10,172 nt of DNA from NCBI GenBank assembly GCA_030038335.1, contig JASHPC010000138.1, positions 1 through 10,172 on the forward strand, read 5' to 3'. Below the pieces are notes generated by a model that saw only the letters and a list, made by a program, of their open reading frames with translations, was not told the DNA's origin and made no database searches. Made by a program: the position numbers and the translations under genes. Shown piece by piece: positions 1-6,405 of this stretch. The stretch is from Vulcanimicrobiota bacterium (GTDB taxonomy: Bacteria; Vulcanimicrobiota; Vulcanimicrobiia; Vulcanimicrobiales; Vulcanimicrobiaceae). Position 1 is the stretch's first letter, and each line of letters begins with the position of its first letter.

Positions 1-158
1 GTCTCGCGCAGGAGTTCCGCGTGTTCCGCCTGATCGACATCGAACGCTGCGTGTTGCGCGGCGAGCTCGCCTTGAGCGTTGGAACCTGCGGGGTCTGGTG
101 GTGCTGTGCCGCGTACCGCCGCACAGCGCCACCTTACAGGATAGAAGACCGGCGTCAT
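1..158 (-). CDS. Partial unknown protein, third gene of the left operon
   Basis: An ATG at 158-156 overlaps the TGA stop of the upstream gene (ATGA arrangement), and the frame stays open for 52 codons to the left edge. The product begins MTPVFYPVRW and continues through a Pro/Ala-rich stretch into an acidic, Ala-rich, probably helical segment ending near AEHAELLRE. No domain is recognisable. The overlap suggests translational coupling to the 105-residue gene and membership of the muramidase operon. A rival reading exists in another frame: GTG at 124-122, preceded by AAGGTGG with a 4-base gap, also stays open to the edge. It has higher third-position GC but gives an Arg-rich, less protein-like sequence. 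I prefer the ATGA frame but am not certain of it. Nothing on the plus strand here looks coding. Confidence 0.45.
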   Translation of the reverse strand, partial: MTPVFYPVRWRCAAVRGTAPPDPAGSNAQGELAAQHAAFDVDQAEHAELLRE

Positions 159-472
159 TGCGTAATCGACTGAATGAACTTTTTAGTTATGTCGTCGTCC
201 GCTTTGCGTTCCGTCATGTCGACATTGCGCAGCGTGTTGACCTCGCGCATATTTTCTGAGCGCTCGTCCATCATCTGATCGAACATCGTCGACTGGAGCG
301 AGAGCTGCTCTTGGTTTGCGATCTGCGATGCGTAGAGGCCAAGTTGAAAGTTTTCGTCTTGCTGATTGAGCGCGTTCATCGCTGCGTTTTGCGCAGAGCC
401 GGACGCGCTGTTGACGAGACTGCCGAGCAGCGAGCTGCCGGCACCGATGGCGAGAGGGATCAAGAATGACAT
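155..472 (-). CDS. Small unknown protein with Gly-rich hydrophobic N-terminus and helical tail
   Basis: This is a 105-residue protein of unrecognised family. Residues 2-20 are hydrophobic with small residues at Gly-zipper-like spacing (LAIGAGSSLLGSLV). Residues 28-105 are polar, rich in Gln, Asn and Met, without Cys or Pro, and read as a long helix or coiled coil (for example DQMMDERSENMREV). The ATG at 472-470 is chosen because AAGGAG sits 6 bases upstream; the frame is open further upstream (to 529), but that extension only overlaps the muramidase gene. The SD overlaps the muramidase stop codon, so the two are probably translationally coupled. Short proteins of this shape occur as secreted type III needle or translocator subunits and as phage ejection or pilot proteins. 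That likeness is only architectural and is an inference; no homology is claimed. Confidence 0.7.
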   Translation of the reverse strand: MSFLIPLAIGAGSSLLGSLVNSASGSAQNAAMNALNQQDENFQLGLYASQIANQEQLSLQSTMFDQMMDERSENMREVNTLRNVDMTERKADDDITKKFIQSITQ

Positions 473-478
473 GGTAAG

Positions 479-484
479 CTCCTT
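479..484 (-). promoter_or_regulatory. Shine-Dalgarno AAGGAG deciding the start of the 105-residue gene
   Basis: On the minus strand TAAGGAG precedes the ATG at 472 by 6 bases. Its first bases are part of the TAA stop codon (485-483) of the muramidase gene. This fixes the start of the small gene and suggests coupling between the two cistrons. Confidence 0.75.
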
Positions 485-1097
485 ACTCGGTGTCGTCGGA
501 GCCGTCGACGGGCAATGCCGCGTCGTCACCGACGAGTTGAAAACGGCGATGATGTGCTGGTGGTGGAAGCGGCGGAGCGTTAAACGCGAGGTCGCTAAAT
601 CTGGCGCTCTCGCTCGGAGCGGTAGTCACAAGCGAATGGGCTGTTGCATTCTCACCTGTAATGCGCGCCTCGTGCCGGAGCACGGAGTCGGCGTAGCCGA
701 GCCGTCTGCCGTCGCCCCACTGCGTCACGGTGCCTGGCGAGTTAGGGTTGCCGGCGTTATACGCGCTGAGGGCGCGATGGACGCTGCCGTATCGTTGGAT
801 CAAGCCCTGGAGCATCGACGCCGCGTAGTCGGCGTTTTCATTGGGATCCATAGCGCCGGCAGTTCGAGCGAACGCATGGTAGCGGTCGTCAATCTGGAAG
901 AGGCCGTGACCGTGGCCTCCGTCGCCGACGACGTTGTGTCCGCGGTTGCTGTCGGGACCTCCCGTCTCTTGTGCGGCGACGGCTGCGAGGAGCGCTGGGT
1001 CGAGCCCGTGATTCCGGGCTGCGGTGGTGATGGTTTGGGCATAGGCGACGCCGTGCTGAGCAAGCGTCGCTGCCGTGATCGTACTCATGCCAGTCAT
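483..1097 (-). CDS. Lysozyme-like SLT-domain muramidase without signal peptide
   Basis: This is a 204-residue protein with a lysozyme-like lytic transglycosylase (SLT) fold that should cleave the peptidoglycan glycan strand. The visible motifs are the catalytic glutamate in VAAQETGG (E44), the substrate-groove motif GHGLFQID (63-70), and SAYNAG (111-116). The catalytic domain spans about residues 15-145. The remaining 60 residues are a low-complexity tail with a Pro run (PPLPPP, 175-180) and an acidic end. No signal peptide or membrane segment precedes the domain, unlike housekeeping lytic transglycosylases. Export by a dedicated secretion apparatus, a phage-type particle or lysis is therefore implied. 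An alternative start lies 3 codons in (ATG at 1088); neither start has a clear SD. It leads the minus-strand operon and is divergent from yceD. The enzyme class is fairly sure; the biological role is unknown. Confidence 0.85.
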   Translation of the reverse strand: MTGMSTITAATLAQHGVAYAQTITTAARNHGLDPALLAAVAAQETGGPDSNRGHNVVGDGGHGHGLFQIDDRYHAFARTAGAMDPNENADYAASMLQGLIQRYGSVHRALSAYNAGNPNSPGTVTQWGDGRRLGYADSVLRHEARITGENATAHSLVTTAPSESARFSDLAFNAPPLPPPAHHRRFQLVGDDAALPVDGSDDTE

Positions 1098-1114
1098 TCA
1101 CGCAGCACGAGCGT

Positions 1115-1143
1115 TTGACAAGAGCGAGGGTCGGTCATAAAAT
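1115..1143 (+). promoter_or_regulatory. Near-consensus sigma70-type promoter of the yceD-rimM operon
   Basis: TTGACA at 1115-1120 is a perfect -35. A 17-base spacer leads to TAAAAT at 1138-1143, a -10 with one mismatch. Transcription should start about 6-7 bases on, at the G residues 1149-1150. That leaves only 2-3 bases before the TTG start codon at 1152. The promoter lies in the short gap between the divergent muramidase and yceD genes. The call rests on sequence match alone. Confidence 0.75.
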
Positions 1144-1151
1144 GGGCGGGT

Positions 1152-1586
1152 TTGGTTCGGGGACACACCGTTGATATCGCAGGGCTCCTCGCCGGCGGCC
1201 GCAGCGTCATGGAGATCGAGGACGAGGTGCCCATCGAGAGCTTCGAGGGCATCATTTTCGAGCGGCCCGCGCAGGTGAGGCTCGTCCTGAAGTCTCTCGA
1301 CGGATGGCTCGAAGTTCGAGGAACGATCGCCGCTCAAGCCCAGGCGGAGTGCGACGTCTGCCTCGAGAGGGTCGAGTTCGACGTTCACGTAAACGCGGAC
1401 GAGCGCTTTGACCCGCACGGCGACCGAGGTGCCGACCCGTTTGGAGAAGGCAACGTTGTCGCCGGAACTCGATTCGATGTCGCCGACCTAGCGCAGCAGG
1501 TGGTCTTGAGCGCCTTGCCGATGGGAGTACGATGCCCCCGGCACGTGGACTCTCGGCTGCTTGGCACTGAGAAGAAGGAACGATAG
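1152..1586 (+). CDS. yceD: YceD/DUF177 family protein
   Basis: This is a 144-residue member of the YceD (DUF177) family. These proteins are small, lie next to rpmF in many bacteria, and are linked in some to 23S rRNA or 50S metabolism. The family hallmark is visible as CDVCLERVEFDVHVNADERF (C67 and C70), with a third Cys at 128 after the conserved VLSALPMG segment. The N-terminal VDIAGLLAGG strand matches the normal family start and supports the TTG at 1152. That is the only start before ATG 1209 in this frame, since upstream codons offer no ATG, GTG or TTG. No SD is visible, and the predicted transcript begins only 2-3 bases earlier, so initiation would be essentially leaderless. It is first in the operon, 3 bases before rpmF. 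If ATG 1209 were used, the first family strand would be lost. Confidence 0.88.
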   Translation: MVRGHTVDIAGLLAGGRSVMEIEDEVPIESFEGIIFERPAQVRLVLKSLDGWLEVRGTIAAQAQAECDVCLERVEFDVHVNADERFDPHGDRGADPFGEGNVVAGTRFDVADLAQQVVLSALPMGVRCPRHVDSRLLGTEKKER

Positions 1587-1589
1587 AGC

Positions 1590-1787
1590 GTGGCTAATTT
1601 AAAATGGAAGACACCGCGCAGTAAGACGCGCAGCCGGCGAGCGGCGAACTGGAAGCTGCAGCCCGTCACGACCGTGCAGTGCCCGCAGTGCAAGCAGCCA
1701 AAACGGCCGCACTTCGCGTGTGAGACCTGCGGGACGTACAACGGGCGGCACGTCATTGACGTGTCCGACGAACATAGCGGCGCGTAG
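1590..1787 (+). CDS. rpmF: Large ribosomal subunit protein bL32
   Basis: This 65-residue protein is bL32 of the 50S subunit. It shows the basic N-terminal segment typical of the family (TPRSKTRSRRA, 8-18) and a zinc-ribbon with two CxxC pairs (CPQC at 31-34 and CETC at 44-47), so this is the zinc-binding form. The first residues, MANLKWK, differ from the common MAVPKRK opening. The start is GTG at 1590, with AAGGA about 11 bases upstream inside the end of yceD. The placement directly after yceD is the classic arrangement and links ribosome synthesis to the fatty-acid genes that follow 11 bases downstream. Confidence 0.96.
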   Translation: MANLKWKTPRSKTRSRRAANWKLQPVTTVQCPQCKQPKRPHFACETCGTYNGRHVIDVSDEHSGA

Positions 1788-1798
1788 GGCGCTGTAGG

Positions 1799-2806
1799 TT
1801 GGCGGTCTCAGGAGTACGTATTGCGGGCGTGGCGCGTTACGCGCCCGCGCGCGTCGTAACGAACGAGGACTTCGAAAAGTGGCTCGACACGTCGGACGAG
1901 TGGATAACCGTCCGCACGGGTATGAAGCGACGCCACTGGGCCGCCGAAGACCAAGCGACGAGCGACCTCGCGATCGCCGCCGCGAAGGGCGCGCTAACCG
2001 ACGCGGGACTGCAAGCCTCCGACATCGACTGCTTCATCATTGCAACCGTTACGCCGGATTATCTCTTTCCGGCGACCGCGTGTATTCTCGCAGCGAAGCT
2101 TGGCGCGGTCGGCAAAGCGGCCTTCGACCTCTCGATCGCGTGCAGCGGATTCATCTACGGATTGACGGTTGCGTCCGGATTGATTCGCTCGGGTGTCTAC
2201 AAGCGCATTTTGCTCGTCGGTGCGGAGACGCTCTCGAAGATTGTCAATAAGTCGGATCGATCGACGGCGATTCTCTTCGGGGACGGCGCTGGCGCCGTCG
2301 TGCTGGAAGCATCGGAGCGCGACAGTTACCTAGCCGCAGAACTCGGTGCCGACGGAAGCACGCCGCAGACGCTCTTCCAACAGTCCGGGGGATCGCGCTG
2401 TCCCGTTACGCATTCTGCAATCGATGCGGGATTGCAATACATTCACATGGAGGGCCGCGAGGTCTTCAAGTTCGCGGTCACGAGCATGATCTCAGCGACT
2501 GACATCGCTTTGGCGCGCGCCGGACTCGACCGCCACGAAATCAAGTTCCTGGTTCCGCATCAGGCGAACCGACGCATCATCGACGCCGCCGTGAAGTATC
2601 TCGAGCTCCCGCCCGAGCGCGTGCTGGTGAACATTGCCGAGTACGGCAACACCTCGGCCGCGTCGATTCCGATCGCGCTCGCCGAAGCCGTGGAAGCGCA
2701 CCGCATCGCCGACGGCGACGTCGTGCTCTTTGTCGGATTCGGTGCCGGGCTTTCCTGGGGCGCCGTCGTGTGGCGTTGGCACGATTATCACTCGGAGCGC
2801 GAATGA
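1799..2806 (+). CDS. fabH: Beta-ketoacyl-ACP synthase III
   Basis: This 335-residue protein is a FabH, which condenses acetyl-CoA (or another short acyl-CoA) with malonyl-ACP to begin fatty-acid synthesis in the cytoplasm. The Cys-His-Asn triad is complete: C115 in SIACSGF, H254 in PHQANRR and N284 in EYGNTSAAS. The C-terminal GFGAGLSWG loop and the FQQSGGSR segment are also typical, and the length is normal. The TTG start at 1799 gives an N-terminus that aligns with the usual first strand. An AGGAG at 1810-1814 lies inside the gene and would serve only an ATT codon at 1820, which would cut into that strand, so I rejected it. The stop overlaps fabD by 4 bases. plsX, often just upstream of fabH, is not present. 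Confidence 0.97.
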   Translation: MAVSGVRIAGVARYAPARVVTNEDFEKWLDTSDEWITVRTGMKRRHWAAEDQATSDLAIAAAKGALTDAGLQASDIDCFIIATVTPDYLFPATACILAAKLGAVGKAAFDLSIACSGFIYGLTVASGLIRSGVYKRILLVGAETLSKIVNKSDRSTAILFGDGAGAVVLEASERDSYLAAELGADGSTPQTLFQQSGGSRCPVTHSAIDAGLQYIHMEGREVFKFAVTSMISATDIALARAGLDRHEIKFLVPHQANRRIIDAAVKYLELPPERVLVNIAEYGNTSAASIPIALAEAVEAHRIADGDVVLFVGFGAGLSWGAVVWRWHDYHSERE

Positions 2807-3747
2807 CGCGCGTCGCAGCTGTCTTTCCCGGGCAGGGATCGCAAGCCGTCGGGATGGGTATCGACGTCGTCGATGCTTCGCCTGCGGCGCGTGACGTCTT
2901 CGAGCGCGCATCCAAGGTATTAGGCTACGACGTTCTCGAGCTCGTGCGCGACGGGCCGGAGGAGCGCCTTCGCGAGACGCAATACAGCCAGCCCGCGATC
3001 TTCACGACGAACGTCGCGATCTTTGCCGCGTGCGACGCACCCATCTGCGTTACGGCAGGGCACTCGTTTGCGGAGTTTTGCAGCCTCGTCGTCGCGGGCT
3101 CGATCACACTCGAGGACGCCGTACACGTCGTCGATGAACGTGCGCGCGCGATGCACGCGGCCGCGCAGCGATCGCCAGGTGGAATGTCTGCGGTTCTTGG
3201 TCTCGACGCCGATCGGATACGGCCCGTCGTCGCGCGTGTGCACGAGGAAACGGGCCGCGTGTTACAGCTCGCGAACTTCAACTCTCCGACGCAGATCGTT
3301 CTGAGCGGCGACGCGTTCGCCGTTCGCACTGCGGGCGATGAGTTGCTCGCGATCGGCGCCAAGCGCGTCGTTCCGCTCAACGTCTCGGGCGCGTGGCACT
3401 CGGAACTGATGCGTCCCGCAGTGGAGCGTTTTACGAAGGCCGTAGAACAGGCGCGGATCTCGCTTCCGAGCATCGACGTCATTTCGAACGTCGAGGGCGA
3501 GGCGTACCGCGACGTCGCAACGATCAAATCGTGCCTCGTGCGCTCGGTAACGGGCGAGGTGCGCTGGCACGAGACTGCGGAGACCCTGCTCGGCTACAAA
3601 CCCGATCTCGTTGCGGAGTTCGGAGCCGGACCGGTGCTCACGGCGCTCATGCGGCGCATGCCGAACGCGCCGAAGACGCTTGTAGTTGGCGACGTGGACG
3701 GCGTGAAGAAGTTGCGTGAGACGCTCGCCGAGGGAGCACCTGCATGA
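2803..3747 (+). CDS. fabD: Malonyl-CoA:ACP transacylase
   Basis: This 314-residue protein moves malonyl groups from CoA to ACP, supplying FabH and the elongation enzymes. The N-terminal FPGQGSQ (8-14) forms the oxyanion region. The nucleophile is S88 in GHSFAEF, R113 in DERARAM matches the malonate-carboxylate-binding arginine, and H199 in SGAWHSELM is the catalytic histidine. The nucleophile elbow reads GHSFAEF rather than the usual GHSLGEY, a mild departure. The ATG at 2803 overlaps the fabH stop (ATGA), with GGAG 5 bases upstream. The frame is open back to 2770, but that extension lies within fabH and adds nothing family-like. The gene also ends in an ATGA overlap with fabG. Confidence 0.96.
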   Translation: MTRVAAVFPGQGSQAVGMGIDVVDASPAARDVFERASKVLGYDVLELVRDGPEERLRETQYSQPAIFTTNVAIFAACDAPICVTAGHSFAEFCSLVVAGSITLEDAVHVVDERARAMHAAAQRSPGGMSAVLGLDADRIRPVVARVHEETGRVLQLANFNSPTQIVLSGDAFAVRTAGDELLAIGAKRVVPLNVSGAWHSELMRPAVERFTKAVEQARISLPSIDVISNVEGEAYRDVATIKSCLVRSVTGEVRWHETAETLLGYKPDLVAEFGAGPVLTALMRRMPNAPKTLVVGDVDGVKKLRETLAEGAPA

Positions 3748-4490
3748 GATTCGCCGGTCAAACGGCGCTCGTGACCGGAGCGAGCCGCGGTATCGGCCGT
3801 GCGATCGCGGTCGAGTTGTGCAAAGATGGCGCGGATCTCGCCATCGTCGGGCGCGACCGCGCTGCTCTAGACGAAACCGCGGGCTTTTGCGTGGCGGCGC
3901 GCGTCGGCGCCGTGGTGCATCCGATCGTTGCGGACGTCACGTCGCGTGCGGCGGTGGATGAAGCCGTGCAAGAGACCGTCGATCGTTTCGGCAGAGTCGA
4001 TGCTGCAGTTGCAAATGCAGGACAATCGGTCGACGCACTCTTGATGCGACTAAAAGATGACGTGCTCGACGGTCTTATCGATGCGAACCTCAAGTCTGCG
4101 TTCTATCTCTGTGGCGCGATTGCGCGCCCAATGATGAAGCAGCGTGCGGGTGCGATCGTATTGGTCTCGAGTATCGTTGGCGTAACCGGCAATGCGGGCC
4201 AGGCCGCGTACGCCGCAACGAAAGCGGGCCTGCTCGGGCTTTGCAAGTCGGCTGCAAAGGAGTTAGGTTCGAGGAATATAAGAGTCAACGCCGTCGCGCT
4301 AGGTCTCATCGAGACGGCGATGACCGAGAAAATGCCCGAAGCCGCACGAGAGATGCTGCTGAAGCAGGTCGCCCTCGGGCGTCCCGGAACTCCCGAGGAC
4401 GTCAGCAGGGTAGTGGCGTTCCTCTGCTCGGACGCTTCAGGGTACATAACCGGCCAGACCATCGTCGTCGACGGCGGGGTCGTGATGTGA
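3744..4490 (+). CDS. fabG: 3-oxoacyl-ACP reductase
   Basis: This 248-residue short-chain dehydrogenase carries out the NADPH-dependent reduction of 3-oxoacyl-ACP in each elongation round. It shows the Rossmann motif TGASRGIG (11-18), NAG (91-93), and catalytic N115, S143, Y156 and K160 (the last two in AAYAATK). The C-terminal GYITGQTIVVDGG block is typical of FabG and of its tetramer interface. The usual NAVAPGFIET reads NAVALGLIET here, so the conserved Pro of the PG motif near the cofactor nicotinamide is Leu (L187). Position between fabD and acpP makes FabG more likely than another SDR. The ATG lies in an ATGA overlap with fabD; acpP follows after 10 bases. Confidence 0.95.
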   Translation: MRFAGQTALVTGASRGIGRAIAVELCKDGADLAIVGRDRAALDETAGFCVAARVGAVVHPIVADVTSRAAVDEAVQETVDRFGRVDAAVANAGQSVDALLMRLKDDVLDGLIDANLKSAFYLCGAIARPMMKQRAGAIVLVSSIVGVTGNAGQAAYAATKAGLLGLCKSAAKELGSRNIRVNAVALGLIETAMTEKMPEAAREMLLKQVALGRPGTPEDVSRVVAFLCSDASGYITGQTIVVDGGVVM

Positions 4491-4500
4491 AGGGAGAGCA

Positions 4501-4743
4501 ATGGCAACCACGTTCGAAAAAGTGAAGAAGATCATCGTCGAACAGCTCGGCGTGGACGAGGCTGAAGTAACGCCTGAAGCGTCGATCACCGATGACCTCG
4601 GTGCCGATTCGCTCGACCAAGTCGAGCTCGTGATGGCATTCGAAACGGAGTTCAACATCGACATCCCCGACGAAGAAGCGGAGAAGATCAAGACCGTAGG
4701 CGATGCGGTCAAACGCATCGACGAAAGCACGGCTAACGCCTAG
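4501..4743 (+). CDS. acpP: Acyl carrier protein
   Basis: This is an 80-residue, acidic, four-helix acyl carrier protein that carries growing acyl chains for FabD, FabH and FabG. The phosphopantetheine attachment site is S37 in GADSLDQVEL, followed by the conserved helix-II acidic face (VMAFETEFNIDIPDEEAEKI). The length is standard for AcpP. The ATG has a good SD, AGGGAG, 5 bases upstream. Elsewhere rnc, smc and ftsY often follow; here ffh comes after a gap of 24 bases. Confidence 0.98.
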   Translation: MATTFEKVKKIIVEQLGVDEAEVTPEASITDDLGADSLDQVELVMAFETEFNIDIPDEEAEKIKTVGDAVKRIDESTANA

Positions 4744-4767
4744 CGGAGCGCGCGGCATCCCAACGTC

Positions 4768-6099
4768 ATGTTCGATCAGCTGAGCGAGCGGCTCGGCGCG
4801 ATTTTCTCGCGCCTTACGGGCCGTGGAAAGATCACCGAAGCCGAGTTGAGCGACGCGATGCGCGAAGTTCGCATCGCTTTGCTCGAAGCGGACGTCGCGT
4901 TGCCATCGGCGCGTGCCTTCGTCGCTCGCGTGAAGGAAAAGTCGATCGGCTCCGACGTGCTCGCGTCGCTCACGCCGCAGCAGACGATCCTGCGCATCGT
5001 TCACGAGGAGATGACCGCGCTGCTCGGTCCGTCGGATGTGGCGAAGTCGCGCCTGCACTTCGGCGACGCGCCGCCGTCCGTAATTCTGCTCGTCGGATTG
5101 CAGGGCTCCGGAAAGACGACGCAAGCCGCGAAGCTGGCTCTGCGTCTCAAGGAGCAAGGTCGCCGTTCGATGCTCGTTGCGGCCGACGTGTACAGACCCG
5201 CTGCAATCGAACAACTTCAAGTCCTCGGCAAGCAGATCGCGACGCCGGTGTTCGAGCGTGGAACGGACGATCCGGTCGCGATCGTGCGCGGCGCGCTCGC
5301 GGAGGCACGTCGCCTCGGTGTGTCGACCGTGATCGTCGATACCGCGGGGCGCCTGCAGATCGACGATGCGCTCATGACGGAGCTAGAGCAGATCAAGGCG
5401 GTAGCGCAGCCATCCGAGATTCTTCTCGTGGCGGACGCGATGACGGGTCAGGAAGCGACGTCGATCGCGAAGACCTTCCACGAGCGCCTAGGCATAACGG
5501 GCGTCATATTGACGAAGCTCGATGGCGATACACGAGGGGGCGCCGCGCTCTCGATCTTCGACGCGACGGGCGCGCCCATCAAGTTCGTCGGCGTAGGCGA
5601 GCGCGTGTCCGCGCTCGAGCCATTCTACGCGGACAGAATGGCATCGCGAATTCTCGGCATGGGCGACGTCATGACGCTTATCGAGAAGACGCAGTCGCTC
5701 TACTCGGCGGAGCAGGCAAAGAAGCTCGAGCAGAAGATGCTGCGCAACGCGTTCACGCTCGACGACTTCCTCGAGCAACTGCAACAGGTTCGCAAGATCG
5801 GCTCGATGAGCGAGATCCTGAAGATGATTCCGGGCGTATCCAGAAATCTTCCGAAGGATTTCACGGTACCGGAGGCTGAGGTTCAGAGGGTCGAGGCGAT
5901 CGTCTGCTCGATGACGCGCCGCGAGCGGCGCGACCCGGGTGTTCTCGACGGCTCGCGGAGAAAGCGCATCGCGCTGGGGTCGGGGACGCAGGTCTCTGAC
6001 GTAAACCGCTTGGTTCGGCAGTTCGACGAGACGCGCCGCATGATGAAACAGTTTGGCGGAAAACGACGCATGCGTCTCCCCGCCGCATTTGGAAAGTAA
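4768..6099 (+). CDS. ffh: Signal recognition particle protein (SRP54)
   Basis: This 443-residue SRP GTPase binds 4.5S RNA and hydrophobic signal sequences and docks with FtsY to target nascent membrane proteins. An N-terminal helical bundle spans about 1-95. The GTPase follows: P-loop GLQGSGKTT (110-118), the insertion-box segment with YRPAA (142-146), DTAGR (191-195), TKLDG (249-253) and GVGE (275-278). The Met-rich M domain includes GSMSEILKMIPG and the RNA-binding SRRKRIALGSG (396-406), so the gene is complete. Start ATG 4768 has only a weak, distant SD. Neither ftsY nor the 4.5S RNA gene is in this window. rpsP follows after 6 bases. Confidence 0.97.
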   Translation: MFDQLSERLGAIFSRLTGRGKITEAELSDAMREVRIALLEADVALPSARAFVARVKEKSIGSDVLASLTPQQTILRIVHEEMTALLGPSDVAKSRLHFGDAPPSVILLVGLQGSGKTTQAAKLALRLKEQGRRSMLVAADVYRPAAIEQLQVLGKQIATPVFERGTDDPVAIVRGALAEARRLGVSTVIVDTAGRLQIDDALMTELEQIKAVAQPSEILLVADAMTGQEATSIAKTFHERLGITGVILTKLDGDTRGGAALSIFDATGAPIKFVGVGERVSALEPFYADRMASRILGMGDVMTLIEKTQSLYSAEQAKKLEQKMLRNAFTLDDFLEQLQQVRKIGSMSEILKMIPGVSRNLPKDFTVPEAEVQRVEAIVCSMTRRERRDPGVLDGSRRKRIALGSGTQVSDVNRLVRQFDETRRMMKQFGGKRRMRLPAAFGK

Positions 6100-6105
6100 G
6101 AGGAT

Positions 6106-6399
6106 ATGGTAAAGATCAGATTGCGCCGGATGGGCGCGAAGAAGCAGCCAACGTATCGCTTCGTCGTCGCCGATTCGCGCTCGCCTCGAGACGGGCGGTT
6201 CATCGAAATTCTCGGGCATTACAATCCCCGCACCGAACCGAAGACGCTCGTCGTCGACGAGGCCAAGACAAAAGAGTGGCTCGCGAAGGGCGCGCAGCCG
6301 ACTCCTACAGTGCGCCGTTTGCTCGCGGAGCGCGGCGTCGTTGAACGCGGTCCGGTGCGCGAGCACAAACGTGCGCCGAAAGCGGGAAAGGCGAGCTGA
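6106..6399 (+). CDS. rpsP: Small ribosomal subunit protein bS16
   Basis: This 97-residue protein of the 30S subunit opens with the family signature (VKIRLRRMGAKKQPTYRFVV) and the PRDGRFIEILGHYNP block. A basic, probably disordered tail (about 85-97) follows. Start ATG 6106 lies 6 bases after the ffh stop, with AAGAGG just upstream. The ffh-rpsP-khpA-rimM order is the conserved one seen in Gram-positive and many other bacteria. Confidence 0.97.
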   Translation: MVKIRLRRMGAKKQPTYRFVVADSRSPRDGRFIEILGHYNPRTEPKTLVVDEAKTKEWLAKGAQPTPTVRRLLAERGVVERGPVREHKRAPKAGKAS

Positions 6400-6405
6400 C
6401 GCGCC

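Noticed and set aside
366..1118. Plus-strand 250-codon open frame across the muramidase gene
   Set aside because: It lies antisense to the SLT gene, has no recognisable motif, and reads as Arg/Val/Gly-rich noise; the minus strand has clear lysozyme motifs.
1098..1160. A promoter for the minus-strand muramidase operon in the divergent gap
   Set aside because: A TATGAC-like -10 on the minus strand (1139-1134) has no acceptable -35 at 16-18 bases, so no call is made.
1820..1822. ATT start for fabH behind the internal AGGAG
   Set aside because: It would remove part of the conserved first strand; TTG 1799 matches the family N-terminus better.
4402..5220. Minus-strand 272-codon open frame under acpP and ffh
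   Set aside because: Antisense shadow of two certain genes; no family features.
5488..6366. Minus-strand 292-codon open frame under ffh and rpsP
   Set aside because: Antisense shadow with Arg/Leu-rich composition typical of GC-rich reverse frames.
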